Source: Abelmoschus esculentus
Taxonomy: Eukaryota; Streptophyta; Magnoliopsida; Malvales; Malvaceae
Length of the DNA stretch: 64,000 bases
Reading direction: 5' to 3'
NCBI GenBank assembly: GCA_035048815.1
Contig: JAUCBN010000020.1
Location: 1,123,501-1,187,500 of the forward strand
Part shown: positions 39,033-51,179 of the stretch, piece after piece
Layout of the letters: every line of letters begins with the position of its first letter
Numbering within the stretch: position 1 is the first letter of the stretch
Notes under the pieces: generated by a model
Databases searched by the model: none
Seen by the model: only the letters and a program-made list of their open reading frames with translations
Told to the model about the DNA's origin: nothing
Made by a program: the position numbers and the translations under genes

Positions 39033-39195
39033 ATATATTTTTGAATCAGCTATGGTGATTATAGTAATATTTATTTTAGAGTATACTTTAAATTATTAGA
39101 TTTTAATTGTTCGATCACTATGTTGTTATTGATATTCGAATCCGTAACTTCTAAAAATAACAATCGTTCCTTTAACCGTTGAAGTAAGATGGTTA
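39033..39195 (-). mobile_element. Diverged copy of the SINE found at 8165-8332
   Basis: Collinear with the 8165-8332 element over its whole length. Both start tttttgaatcagct-like, share tagagtatact, tcgatcact/tcgctcagtcact, the B-box area attcgaa/gttcgaa and aacaatcgttcctttaacc. Many transitions separate the copies, and I see no target-site duplication, so this is an old insertion in the same strand orientation. Confidence 0.7.
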
Positions 39196-39673
39196 ATGCA
39201 AGACAATAAAATAAATAGCCGACCAGGATGGATAAATTAATTTAATTCAAAAAATATTTTTTGATGCTACTAGATTGACGACTCATCCGACATTGTTTAT
39301 GTTGTTGTTTGGTGATTTTCTCGATCATAGAGATTTTAAAAATAGTTTTTCAGTAATGGTCATCGTAACAAAAATGAATTAAAAATTTAATGATTATAAT
39401 ATAAATTTTAAAAATTTAATGATCAAAATAAAAATAATTTACAATTTTAGAGACTACCAACATAGTTTGCCCTTTTCACTTCATATTTTATATTTATAAA
39501 AAGTAATTTGACTTTGCATTTGGGTTGACTTTTGAGTTTATTTCTTTTTGGTTTAAGGTCTATCTGTGTCCTATATAATATTATCAATTTATTAAATTTA
39601 TTTTTTATATTAATTTCGTCTTTAAACTAATTTAATTGATAAATTTATAGTAATATTGTTGTTGGAATTTGTT

Positions 39674-39802
39674 CAAAGACGAGTTGCAAGCCATCTTCAA
39701 ACAGTGATCACCCTCCTTAATGCCCTCTATGTGTCTCATTTGCAGGTCCGAAAAAAAATATTATTATTGTTTGAAGACTAGTTGCTTGCAACTCGTCTTT
39801 GA
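39674..39802. repeat. Hairpin-forming inverted repeat (GACGAGTTGCAAG family)
   Basis: The left arm (caaagacgagttgcaag then catcttcaaac, 39674-39702) is complementary to the right arm (gtttgaaga then cttgcaactcgtctttg, 39769-39802), with a 17-bp perfect core and a loop of about 65 bp. A decayed third copy of the left arm (aaaaacgaattacaaaccat) lies at about 39833-39852 in direct orientation. No coding capacity. It could be a short MITE or the end of a larger lost element. Confidence 0.6.
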
Positions 39803-41029
39803 AAAAAATATTTTTTTTATTTATTTACCGTTTAAAAACGAATTACAAACCATTAATCTTTACTTTTAAACAATAAATTACTATATTTTAAAAAATAATA
39901 TGAACTAAACCCTATATTTAGATTTAAAAATTCTAACAGCAATATTACTATAAATTTACCAATTTAATTATATTATTATTTTTTACTAATATAAACTAAT
40001 TTTGATCGTTATAATTGATGTGATGATCAACAATATTAACGTAACAATTTATTATGATAATATGATAGTCTATATGTGAAAATAATATAATAAAAGAGTA
40101 AAAATAACTTTTTACCAAGTTTAATAATAAATTTAATTTTTTTAACAAAAATATGAATTTAAAAATATTAAAATATTTAACTAACATAAAAGTTAATAAA
40201 AACATTTAAAAACTAATATTAAAATGTCACTATAAAATAGTTCGAAAAAAATATTTTTTATCCTGTATAATTTTTTTACCATTATATAATTCTTATTATT
40301 TAACAAATTATATAAAATTATTTTCTTTTAATTATACTATAAGAGTGACTCATCCTAGCATTTACCCTTAGCCAAGTGTAATTCCGGAATTAAACATCAA
40401 TTCCAAGATTTCGACACGTCACCGAGTGGTCCCACGTGGTCTGATCCCAGCGGCTACCGACTGCAGAGAGAGTCTCTTTAAGTAGAATTTAAAGAAACTA
40501 GAGTTTACTTTTTTTTAATAAATTCAATATAGTTTTTTATTCATTTAAACTTAATTTATAATTTTATAAATTTAACTTAAAAATTTTTTAATTATATTTT
40601 TTGAATAATTTAATATTTATATTAATTAATAAACAAATTGAGTATTTTAATTTTGCGCTATATAAATTATATTTTTTTGACCAAGCTATCTAGATCATAT
40701 ATAACAAAATATATATTTTATAAGATTGTTAAAGCTATTGAAATTGAAATTAATTATTAATATAATATTATAAATGTTTATAATTAAATTTAAACCGACA
40801 CTTGACTATAAAATAAAACTTGTTTAACTTAATTAACTCAAAAGCTTTAATATTCAAAAAGACGGTTAATTTATAGTATTCGTTATTTAAATATATGTCT
40901 TATCATTATTTTTTTATTTTTTATTGTTCACTTTCGTTAACTGTGACATGTTAATTGTTTAAAATTAAAAAAAAAATCTATCTAAAGAATTTAAATAATC
41001 TTAAAATTTTTAATATTTTTATATTTTTC

Positions 41030-41212
41030 ATGTCATTTTTTCAAGAATGAATCTTCACTTTTTTTATTGTCATATAAATAGGTAGTGAGCGATTAAATAG
41101 AGATTAGTTAAGAAAGAAAAAATGACATAAAAAATAAAAATTAATTAGCTACTTTTTAATGGCTAAGGATCATGGATGACGTGATAAAACCAGTCCATAG
41201 AATAATTTCTCC
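41030..41212. mobile_element. Degraded relative of the fold-back MITE at 7032-7285
   Basis: The right end (catggatgacgtgat ... tccatagaataatttct) matches the MITE terminus. Internal parts atttttcatgtcattttttc (about 41026) and gaaaaaatgacataaaaaat (about 41117) are still inverted relative to one another and match the inner arms of the intact element. The outer left arm is lost. Confidence 0.5.
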
Positions 41213-41650
41213 TTGAATTTAACTATTATCATTGATATTGATTACATTTTCGACGACAAAATGAAATGTTCTTCTCGTATCAAATGACTTAACATTGTTT
41301 ATTATCTATTATATTAATTTATCGTGAATTATCTAAATAAATTATTTAATAATTTTGACGTTTTATACGATGTTGATCGATTTTTAATGATAAATAATAA
41401 TATAATGGTTATGATAGTCTGATGTCGAATATGATAAATAACGTGATCAACGATAAAATCATTTCAAATTAAGATTTAAAAGTTAAATATTTTAATTTTT
41501 TAGGCAATTTTATAAAATTTAAGAATTTTTTCATTTATTTTTAAATACAATTTTAAAAAGTTAATAGTAAAATTTAATAGAAAATAACAATGAAATATTT
41601 ATTTAAACATTAATCATCAAACTGAAAATCAAATATAAATTAAATATTTT

Positions 41651-44250
41651 TGTTGTGAATAAAATAATAAAGAACTAAAATAAGAATAAAGAACAAATAG
41701 AAGATAGAAAGAGAGATATTTGCATTATTCTCAATATTGACTTGTGTACAATGCCTTCACAAACTCATTTATTTATAGACATAAGAAGTAAATAATATAT
41801 TAAACTATAATTAATGAAGATAATATTCCTAATGATAGAGTTCTTATTATGATAGACATCCACATAGATAAATATTCATAAAACTCCCCCTTGGATGTCT
41901 ATGAAGATAATATGTCTCGTTAAAACCTTACTAAGATAAAAACCCTATGGAAAAAAATTCTTAGTGAAGGAAAAAGAGTACACACATCTTTCATACGCAT
42001 AACATGTTGCCTCATTAAAAACCTTACCAGAAAACCCATTGGGACAAAACCTCGGTTAAGGGAAAAGAGTACAACACGTATTTACTCCCCCTCATGAAAA
42101 TATCACATAAGATCATTGAATCTTCATAATTCAACATTGAATACAATCTTCAAATATTGAAGTAGATTATGCACTAGTGGATAAATCTTCCAAATTATTA
42201 CTTGAAATGATTCATTGAATATTATTCTTCTGAAAATCATGAGGGACAAAACTTGAAGAAATATGTTTCGTTTTATCATATTTGATATATCTACCTTGAG
42301 ATATAAATTTTGTATTATCTCTGTACAAGATAGCTTGCATCTTATCTTGTGAAAAACATTCACATATCTTCGGGATATGTTTAGCCAAACACATATTTCG
42401 GCTTTGCCTCATGCATAACAATTATTTAAAGGTAATGATCTCGTAGCACTTAAATAATATTTCTAGACCAGCTAAGATACTATGCTTCCAGATCAAATAA
42501 TGTGTATATTGTACTTTAGACCAAGAATATCATTACTCTTTTCGTGAGACGAAAAAATCTTTGTTTACATTAAGAGACTTAGCAACAACCATAAGGATGA
42601 TCAATAGATATGCGTTATGCATGTAAAGTCTCTTTCAATATTTTTCTGTATGTCGATAGATGCACAAGGATTTGAGGAGGCCTCTTCACGAGTCTCAACG
42701 ATATTCAAATCGACATACACAACAATAAAAATTCAAAGCTAAACCTATTAATATAGCATTATGCTAATAAGTATTCAATGAGGCGATCATACCAAATACG
42801 TCTAAATTGTTTCAAGCCATAAAAAGATATATTCAATATGATTGAATAATGTTCTCGAGAACTTGAATGAACTGCTTATGACAATCTAAATCTTTCCGGA
42901 AGTTTCATGTAAATATTACTGTCAAGAGTCCCATTCAAATATGATGTAACAACATCCATTAGGCAGAAACCGAGTAATTTTATTTATTGCCAAACTGATC
43001 AAAATCTAAAAGTAGTTGCATCCACCACCGAAGAATATATTTTCCTCATAATCAATTTTATGTCTTTGTGAGAATCCTTGTGCAACCAAATAAGTTTATA
43101 TCTTATGATTTCCCCTTTTGATTTCTCTTTCTCACAAAGGCTCGCTTATATCCACGAGCTTTACACATTTCAATGTACGGGCTATAGGCCCCAATACTTC
43201 TCTTTTCAAAAGAGATTTTAGTTTTGCCTCAATTGCCTCTTTCATGTTGGCCAATCATTTCTTTGTTTACATTGCCCAATTGACAATGATTCATGATCCA
43301 CATCATCAAATAAAATCTCTAGTGCTATATTGCATGGAAATATATTAACGATGTCGATTTAATTTCAGTTCCACTTATTACCAGACATGACATAATCTAT
43401 TGAGATATCTTTATTATCAGGTACCTGAGTCATGTCAATGTCTCTATTAGAGACCATTTAATCTCTTCTAGAGATTTTCATAATCATTGATTCCTCGATC
43501 AGACCATCATAAAATATAGCTCCTTTTCTTTTTCGAGGATCTCTTATCTTTGGAACTTACTTGTCTACTGCGCTTTAAACGTAAGTTAGACTCATTAGCA
43601 ACTAGAGTTTGTCCTTCCATGACATCAAATTTAATCGGAGCATTCATAGCTGGTATACGTGATTTAGTCACTCTTTTAGGGTCAACAAAATCATCTAACA
43701 ATTAATTTACTAAATGAATTATCTATTGATATTATAGTTCACATTGTGTAGTACGTGGATCAAAAAGAGAAAATGATAATTCATTCTAACTTATTTCTTT
43801 CCCCAGCTATTTATTTTCTCCCCCTAATGTTGGGTAAACTGACTCATTAAAATGATAGTCAATAAATCGGGTTGTAAATAAATTCCCTATCAGAAGCTCA
43901 AGATATTTAAATCTGATACATATTCCCAACAAAACTTATCTTTGTGCGTTGTGGTGGAGCAATTAGAACATGTATCGCACACAAAAAATCTATGATGAGA
44001 AATATTTTGTTCCCGACCAAAAACCATTTGTAATAGGGAGAACTTATGATCATTTGTTGGCTTGATGCGAATTTGTGATGCTACATATAAAATTACATGT
44101 CATCAACATTATCAAGACTGATTGTCTTTAGAAAATAATTTGGAAAATGTGCTCGTAATTTTATCAACTGAGCAAGTAGCCTCGCAAACACCAAGTTGCG
44201 GGTTAATAACAAGGATACACATAACCATCTAGTCGATGCATCGATAAATT
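41651..44250 (-). mobile_element. 5'-truncated, degenerate Ty1/copia retrotransposon with 3' LTR
   Basis: Read on the minus strand from high to low coordinates, broken frames give integrase pieces (FIDASTRW, LLTRNLVFARLLAQLIKL, then SQIRIKPTNDHKFSLLQMVFG), a hinge rich in Lys/Arg (SRQVSSKDKRSSKKKR, about 43507-43701), reverse transcriptase (YGLKQFRRIWYDRLIEYLL, near 42770-42830) and RNase H (ILYRDNTKFISQGRYIKYD, about 42250-42330). A polypurine tract (ccaagggggag) at about 41884-41895 precedes a 3' LTR of about 233 bp (41651-41883) with its own TATA motif and a CA end. Gag, protease, the integrase start and the 5' LTR are missing. Many stops and frameshifts mean it is not autonomous. Confidence 0.85.
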
Positions 44251-45005
44251 AACATAAAAGATAAATAAATAATATATAAAGTAAGTTAACATAAATAAAT
44301 AATAAATAAAAGTAAATTAACATAAATAAATTAACATTAAACAAAATAAATTAAAGTTCAATTATTCCTTTTAGAATTTATATAGAAAATAAATGACAAA
44401 TTATTCACTTGAAAGGTTATGAAAAAAATTATCAATATCCAAAGATCTGATTAAGTGATCTCCCCTTCCATAATTCCATTTCCCTTCCTCCAGATTTTCC
44501 CGGAAAATAAAAAGAAATCTGAAGTGAGTCATGTTCTCTTTATAGCCGAATTTTCTCTTCAACACTTGCAGTTAGTTTCGTTGGTGAAATTCAGCCAAAA
44601 GATCCGTAACCATATCACGGTAATCTCTCTGTTTCGCTACCTCTTCATACCTGCACAGATAATTCCCTCTCCACTATCAACTCTAAATCTCATTTACCTT
44701 TTACCTTTTTGTTATTTTTTCATCTTTTATAGAATGATATCATTTATTCACTTGTAAAGTTGCAGTCTTTATTTTAATTCTCTTTTGGGATCTTTGGTCC
44801 AAGATCAGGTCTTACTGTAGCTTTCCTTTTAAGCCGATGAGCTGATGAATTGAGATTTAGGGGTTTTGAACCATCTCTTTAAGCTGATGAATTGAGATTT
44901 AGGGTTTTGGGGGTTTCAAATTTATTTTCTTCTTTCGAGTGAGAAATCTGGCCTTTTTGTTTGGTATTCGGGGGGATCTGTTGACTATCTGGTGATCAAA
45001 TTCTG
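44251..45005. other. AT-rich taaattaacataaa repeats, then MUR3 leader
   Basis: 44235-44355 contains about four imperfect copies of a taaattaacataaa(taaa) unit directly at the truncated end of the copia element. From about 44560 onward the DNA is pyrimidine-rich and probably holds MUR3 leader exons. An almost exact direct repeat of aagctgatgaattgagatttagggttttg-type sequence occurs at about 44833-44868 and 44881-44910 shortly before the start codon. Confidence 0.5.
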
Positions 45006-46748
45006 ATGAGACGCCGTCCAGTGGCATTGACTCCTTTCGAAGGAATGGAGAAAGGTTCCCCTAAAAACCAAAGAACCCGTCTCTGTTTCTTAGCTTCTTT
45101 ATCAGCTTTCTTCTGGATTTTGCTTTTCTACTTCCATTTTGTAGTTCTAGGTGGGAGTACTACAGTCGAGGACTCAGTTCCATCCCCACCAATCAAATTA
45201 GAGTCTCCTGTCATTCATGTCGAGTCTATCCCTGCTCCGGTGACCTATTCCCGTAAAGGGAAGGAGAAACCACCACCGGTGAAATCCGTTAAGGATACGG
45301 ATATTGAAAGGGTGGACGTTTACCCTTTTATGAGAGCTTTAAGAACGGTGGAAAACAATAGTGATCCGTGCGGGGGAAGGTATATTTATGTGCATAATCT
45401 TCCTCCGATGTTCAATGAGGATATGCTTAAGGAGTGCAAGAGTTTGAGCCTTTGGACTAACATGTGTAAGTTTACTAGTAATGAAGGGCTCGGTCCACCA
45501 CTTGAGAATGTGGAAGGGGTGTTTGAGAATACTGGGTGGTATGCGACGAATCAGTTTGCAGTGGATGTGATATTCAATAATCGAATGAAGCAGTATGAGT
45601 GCTTGACCAATGATTCATCCATTGCAGCGGCAATATTTGTGCCCTTTTATGCTGGTTTCGATATTGCAAGGTATCTTTGGGGATATAATATCTCGAGGCG
45701 GGACGCGGCTTCACTTAGTTTGGTTGATTGGTTGATGAAGAGGCCTGAGTGGGGTATAATGGGAGGGAAGGATCATTTCCTTGTGGCTGGGAGGATTACA
45801 TGGGATTTCAGGAGATTGACTGAGGAGGAATCTGATTGGGGTAATAAGCTTCTGTTTTTACCTGCTGCAAGGAATATGTCTATGCTGGTGGTTGAATCGA
45901 GCCCCTGGAATGCAAATGATTTTGGCATTCCATATCCAACATACTTCCATCCTGCAAAGGATGAGGATGTCTTTGTATGGCAAGACCGGATGCGAAAATT
46001 GGAGAGAAAATGGCTTTTCTCTTTCGCAGGTGCGCCTCGCCCTGGTAACCCAAAGTCGATAAGAGGGAAGATTATTGATCAGTGCAGGAAGTCGAATACA
46101 TGCAAGTTGTTGGAATGTGATTTTGGGGAGAGCAAGTGTCATTCGCCGAGCAGTATAATGCAGATGTTCCAGAGCTCTCTGTTCTGCTTACAACCTCAAG
46201 GAGATTCATACACTCGGCGATCTGCTTTTGACTCGATGTTGGCTGGTTGTATTCCTGTCTTCTTCCATCCCGGCTCAGCATACACACAATACACTTGGCA
46301 CCTTCCGAAAAACTACACTACATATTCAGTGTTCATCCCTGAGGATGATATTCGTAAACGGAATGTTAGCATTGAGGAGAGGCTTCGTCAAATTTCTCCT
46401 GAGCAAGTGAAGATCATGAGAGAGTCAGTCATTAATCTCATCCCAAGGTTGATATATGCAGACCCTCGCTCTAAATTGGAGACTCTTCGAGATGCTTTTG
46501 ATGTTGCTGTACAAGCAGTGATCAATAAAGTAACTAAGTTGAGGAAGAACATTATCCAAGGTCGGACGGAATATGATAACTTTGTGGAAGAGAACAGTTG
46601 GAAGTATGACTTATTAGATGAAGGACAGCGAGAGGCCGGAGCTCATGAATGGGATCCCTTCTTCTCAAAACCTAAGGATGAACAGAGAGATCAATCTGCT
46701 GAAGCTGCAAAAAGGTCTTGGAAGAACGAGCAGAGAGATCAATCATAA
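45006..46748 (+). CDS. MUR3: Xyloglucan galactosyltransferase MUR3 (KATAMARI1), GT47
   Basis: Golgi type II membrane enzyme that transfers galactose from UDP-galactose onto xylose side chains of xyloglucan, and also affects actin and endomembrane organisation in Arabidopsis. The frame is one uninterrupted exon of 580 residues, close to the usual 600. A short cytosolic N-terminus (MRRRPVALTPFEGMEKGSPKN) is followed by a single membrane anchor (about residues 27-48, CFLASLSAFFWILLFYFHFVV), a Pro-rich stem, then the exostosin-type GT47 domain. Landmarks: DPCGGRYIYVHNLP, FVPFYAGFDIARYLWG, HFLVAGRITWDFRR, FSFAGAPRPGNP and the conserved FCLQPQGDSYTRRSAFDSMLAGC. The C-terminus carries the motif EQRDQS twice, 16 residues apart. 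The position after the NDUFA9-like gene matches Arabidopsis. Confidence 0.95.
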   Translation: MRRRPVALTPFEGMEKGSPKNQRTRLCFLASLSAFFWILLFYFHFVVLGGSTTVEDSVPSPPIKLESPVIHVESIPAPVTYSRKGKEKPPPVKSVKDTDIERVDVYPFMRALRTVENNSDPCGGRYIYVHNLPPMFNEDMLKECKSLSLWTNMCKFTSNEGLGPPLENVEGVFENTGWYATNQFAVDVIFNNRMKQYECLTNDSSIAAAIFVPFYAGFDIARYLWGYNISRRDAASLSLVDWLMKRPEWGIMGGKDHFLVAGRITWDFRRLTEEESDWGNKLLFLPAARNMSMLVVESSPWNANDFGIPYPTYFHPAKDEDVFVWQDRMRKLERKWLFSFAGAPRPGNPKSIRGKIIDQCRKSNTCKLLECDFGESKCHSPSSIMQMFQSSLFCLQPQGDSYTRRSAFDSMLAGCIPVFFHPGSAYTQYTWHLPKNYTTYSVFIPEDDIRKRNVSIEERLRQISPEQVKIMRESVINLIPRLIYADPRSKLETLRDAFDVAVQAVINKVTKLRKNIIQGRTEYDNFVEENSWKYDLLDEGQREAGAHEWDPFFSKPKDEQRDQSAEAAKRSWKNEQRDQS

Positions 46749-48034
46749 TTCCAAGTTGATGAAGCAGTATATGAGTTATTGCCTTGTGCATCTATAGCTA
46801 TTGCCCACCAGGCATATCAGGCTCTTTGGCTTGTTTCAAACCAGACTATACATGCATAATCTCTACACCAAACACAGTTCTTACACAGTTTTCCCCTTGT
46901 TGAGCTATCTATTTTCTTATTGATTCTTTTTAATATATTTGCAGCTGAGATTGTCTGTTTAACGTTCCCGTCTTATCAAATTCATACAAGAAATGACAAC
47001 TAATGATCAGTTTTCTGCTTCAGTCTGGGGTCTTGAGAATCAAGCTTTTATAAGTATTGCGTTGTGTTTGATTTCTAAATTTGGCGGCCGCCTGTCTGAG
47101 GCGGCTGAAGTGAGAAAAGGGAAGTCACCAGTTCTGATGTTAGTGGGGGACAAAGCAAGATTTGTTGTTTTTCCACACCCTGTATTTGTTTAAACAAGTT
47201 TATTTTAAAAAAACGTGTCAGCCTGTACTATTGACATTTTTAGTTGGATTTCATTAACCCCAAGGAAGAAAACAAAACTGCATCTGGGTCTGAGCTGGCT
47301 GACCCTAGAAACTACATTAACAAGACTCGCTTCATGGTTCACCTGAGCTTCACACCTAAAGATTTGGAAAGGAAACATGATGATAAATCTGGGTTTAAGC
47401 TTCTGGTTCAAATGACTCTGAAGAAGAATATATATATATATATATATATATTATGATTTATACCAACTTGTAAATGATAGTGGAACCCTTATGGTTGAAT
47501 TGTGTCATGCCTCAGATGGAAACACCTCAAATTTCATACAAAATCTTGAACCTAAAATAATGAGCAAATATTATATTAACATAACAAATACCAACATGCA
47601 AAACATGTGAAAAGAATCGTGGAAACAGTTCTCATTGTAGATCAAATAATACATCTATCTTTCCACACAATCTCACAAGATATTCTATTTTCTATATGAT
47701 ATGAATCGAATCTCCAATACATCTTTATCATGCTCTAATCTGCTGCAACCCTCGCAGACCATCTTTCCTGCATATCGATTCAAGATCATATATGTGGAGT
47801 CGATACATATTTTGATATGACCAACTATGGACACTCCACACCCACACATCCACAACCAATACTCACACCCATGTCTAACTAACATAGAAGCATTTCAAAG
47901 GAAGCCCTTCAACATCAAAGAAAGATATACAACAATTATAGTACCTGCTATGAACTTGTGATTTACTACTTGCATGAAGACGACAGTAGCAGATAGGTAA
48001 CAACTGTTGATTGAGATCAGAGGCTACCAGAAAA
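46749..48034. other. Convergent 3' regions of MUR3 and the DUF946 gene
   Basis: MUR3 and the DUF946 gene are transcribed toward each other. 46749 to about 47230 is probably MUR3 3' UTR and flank. A (TA)n microsatellite lies at about 47429-47452. 47560-48034 is probably the 3' UTR of the minus-strand gene. Short open frames here show no recognisable family. Confidence 0.55.
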
Positions 48035-51000
48035 CTAGGCTCTCTCATCTCCTACCCAATTGTTCTTCTCCTTAGGCCCGGTAGGGCCGCCTTCTCCGTA
48101 GAGTTCAACTGGAAGCTTACTGAAAATGTTCGACACAGAATACTGAAGCATCAGAGGCAACATATTAATAATTCTATCCAACTCGGTTCTAGAATCATAG
48201 ACAATAGTTGGACCCCATGGTCTCATAAATTGCAACCAACCAGGCTCAGAAACAACCCCATCTCCAAGATACTCAGCTGCTACAAGTTCATAATGAGTAC
48301 TAGAATCAACGTAGAAATTACTACGAGCAGCATCATTTCTAATCCCTATTCCTAGTTTTGCAGAACCCTGAAGATAAGTCCCTGGGTGAGGAAAGCTTGC
48401 GTGTCCGCTTTTTGATGAGTAAACAATAGCTTTGTTACCTTGTATGTACTCCAAATCATAAGCATTAACCCATATACCACCACTGTGCTGAGAGAAGTAT
48501 ATGCTCCAGAGGTCTCCAGTAAAGTTGCATATTCGGAGAGTAAAATGCTCCCAATCACACACATGCTGACCAATCTTGCTAAGTGCAAAATTCATAACAC
48601 CGACTTTAAGAGTTGCAGGCCCATTAAAGGGGCAGAAAATCCACATAGCAATATCAGTGAAAGTTCCGCCAAGAGCTGGCTTCACATGTATGTATAGTTT
48701 AGCACTTTCTAAATATCCTAATTTGATGCTATTTCTCCTATCACCCCGAGGCAAGTCTATCCAAAATTCTCCGTCATTTCTTCCACCACTTGGTAGATTT
48801 GACCCGTCGACATCAATTGACTCGCCCACCAAGTTCCCCTTTTTGAACAGAAGTGCCCCATTCTCAAAAAACCATGAAACAGATGAGGGCATGTAGATCT
48901 CATCAGGATGGAAGAAGAGGGTAGGCCCATAGTGGTTTATCAGTGCATGAATCTGATCACAGTTTGGCATTGCATGTAGTTTAGGATCTAAATTCATCAA
49001 GCATGCAATAGGGAGTTCTTGTCCAGGTGTCCAACAGCTATTGCAAGAAAAAGTCCCCACAGAAACACCTCTCCCCAGCATCCCCCGATGAGAAGGTCTT
49101 GTGCTCCAAACCTGAAATGGAAACTCTGAAAATCTAGTACCAGCATCAAGTATAACTCTATAATTTTCACATCTGTCCGTCAGGTCAGCTCGCACACATC
49201 TCACTTTATCTAATTTGGGTTTTTTAGGAGAGCAACTGACCAAATAACCCATGGACTTGTAACCCTCAGGAGGCTGAGGATACCAGAAGAAGCCACACCC
49301 TTCAAGTCTTTCCTCACTCCCATCATTGGAACTCCAAACTAGAGTATAATCAAGAGGCTCTATAAGGGCTGGTGAGGCAACATGAGTGGACAAATGAGCG
49401 GATTCTGATTCAGTACGAATTTCCCGAGCAGCAAGAACAAAACCTCTAAAAGGCTGATCATTAGATTGACAATAATGCCCAAGGCTATAAAATCCATCTG
49501 GTATTCCAACTGGTTTATAGAAAGTAACACCTTTTTTCTCCTGTCTACTGCTGCTCCAGATGAACTTAAATCTTGAGACTCTAACGACTTCAAGTTCTCC
49601 AAGATTTATTTTTCCGGAAGCAAATCCTTGACCTGAAAATGGAGGCAAGCGATTAAGACGTTTACATTTAAGGATAACCAGACCACATCACCCCAAGTAA
49701 CTTCCAACTTTAATAGAAAAGTCTTTACACATTTTATTTTATCAGCCTCTACTCCAGACTACAAGGCATTAAACACAGCATCAGCAACAAAGTTCCCATA
49801 GCGGATCTTGCAAATATCTTTAACACGCTAATAGAAAGAGAGATCAGTCAACAATGATGAAACAAACTGTGGAGAAGGAAATTAGCATAACCCATTGGTT
49901 TACATCGATAAGCCACTTTACAGGAGAAGCCAGTAGAGTAACAATCACAGAGTGAAAAGTAACCCATAAAAAAGAACATGAATCAGGATTGGTAAAGTCA
50001 ATAATTTTTCATAAACAGACACAATTCATTCAAGCTTAGCCTATTAAAATAAACAAAAATATATATACACATATATATAGGGAAGTGCAAAAGTTACTGT
50101 GGAGAAGGAAATTAGCATAACCCATTGGTTTACATCGATAAGCCACTTTACAGGAGAAGCCAGTAGAGTAACAATCACAGAGTGAAAAGTAACCCATAAA
50201 AAAGAACATGAATCAGGATTGGTAAAGTCAATAATTTTTCATAAACAGACACAATTCATTCAAGCTTAGCCTATTAAAATAAACAAAAATGACACTAGAA
50301 GCAACAGTTAAAAGATAAGGAAAAGTAAACAAAATAACAAATGAAACAATTATAGAAAATTAAAGTTGCTATTATTCAACCCGTACTACTAAAAGTCCTA
50401 TGCTTGCTCAAAATTGATACAGTTGAGAAGCCTCTTCCATGAGAAAACAGTAGGGAGCTGGGATGCAGAGGTCAAAGGGGATAAAATTCTTTCTATAGGA
50501 TGATTTGTGAAGAACTGTTCTTCATATTCGTGCGGTCAAAACATACAAACCATTTAAAAGGGTAACAGGAAAAACATAAAAAAAGATGTCTTGATAGCAA
50601 GACTCTTTTGGTACAGCTAAATCATATATGAAGATCTCTAAATTATATGTTCTGGTATTTCGACCTTTGTTCTTGGATGGATTTTTTCTTGTTTATGCTT
50701 CTAATATTGGTTTCTATAGCTTACTATAGCAAAGTTGCTCCAATAAAAAACAATAAAAACCAAATGCTTAGGTTACAATACAAGCTGAGGTTTGCAAATT
50801 CATTCTATATAAGTGAAAACATTAACAGTTCATAAATAATCAATGAAGCTGTCTTCTCACTGATATAAAAAAGTAAACATAAACATCAGAGAATGAAGCA
50901 CCCCAACCAATTAGACTATAACTAAAAATGGGGTGGGGATGGGGGGTTCTAAAAGAGCAGAGACAACCAAAAAGATGAAATTGAACCCAGCAGGAAAAAA

Positions 51001-51179
51001 AAAATCAACCAAAACGAAACCTAAAAAGAAAACAATCCCATTATCAAATACACGTGAAAACAAAAAAATGCAGTACCTTGAGGCCATTGGGGAAGCGTGG
51101 CTGGAAGCGATAAGGGTTCAGGCTCCGAAGGCGCCAATTGATCCGTCCATTTCCTGTAGAAACATTGGCACCCAAACAT
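48035..51179 (-). CDS. DUF946 / VPS62-like plant protein
   Basis: Two coding exons, 51077-51179 and 48035-49632, join within a Gly codon (CAA G|GT CAA) to give 566 residues. It belongs to the plant DUF946 family, annotated by similarity to yeast VPS62 (PF06101). Its biochemical role is not established. Exon 1 encodes MFGCQCFYRKWTDQL then a Pro/Leu-rich linker. Exon 2 contains the family's W- and G-rich beta-type sequence, including GVTFYKPVGIPDGFYSLGHY, FFWYPQPPEGYKSMGYL, HPDEIYMPSSVSWFFENGAL and the DWEHFTLRICNF, FSQHSGGIW and SSKSGHASFPHPGTY landmarks. An in-frame ATG 63 bp upstream at 51240-51242 would add 21 residues; MFGC was chosen because family members usually begin so. The 1.44-kb intron holds a 195-bp direct duplication. 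The neighbour PRP39 matches Arabidopsis At1g04080/At1g04090 as I recall it. Confidence 0.87.
49866..50290. repeat. 195-bp perfect direct duplication in DUF946-gene intron
   Basis: 49866-50060 and 50096-50290 appear identical base for base over 195 bp (offset 230). They begin actgtggagaagga and end aaaataaacaaaaat. They are separated by 35 bp that includes an alternating AT/AC stretch (atatatacacatatatatag). The absence of any visible difference points to a recent event or to an assembly duplication. Confidence 0.9.

Larger units (their letters stand above)
37770..41650. other. Complex I gene 3' region and AT-rich intergenic DNA with repeats
   Basis: 37770 to about 38040 is the probable 3' UTR and flank. 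A (TA)n run occupies about 38073-38090. The rest is AT-rich with no supportable gene. It holds an old SINE copy (39033-39195), a hairpin (39674-39802) and a MITE remnant (about 41030-41212). Confidence 0.6.

Noticed and set aside
46993..47456. Two short plus-strand open frames after MUR3
   Set aside because: No recognisable family and no splice connection to MUR3; they fit 3' UTR and flank.
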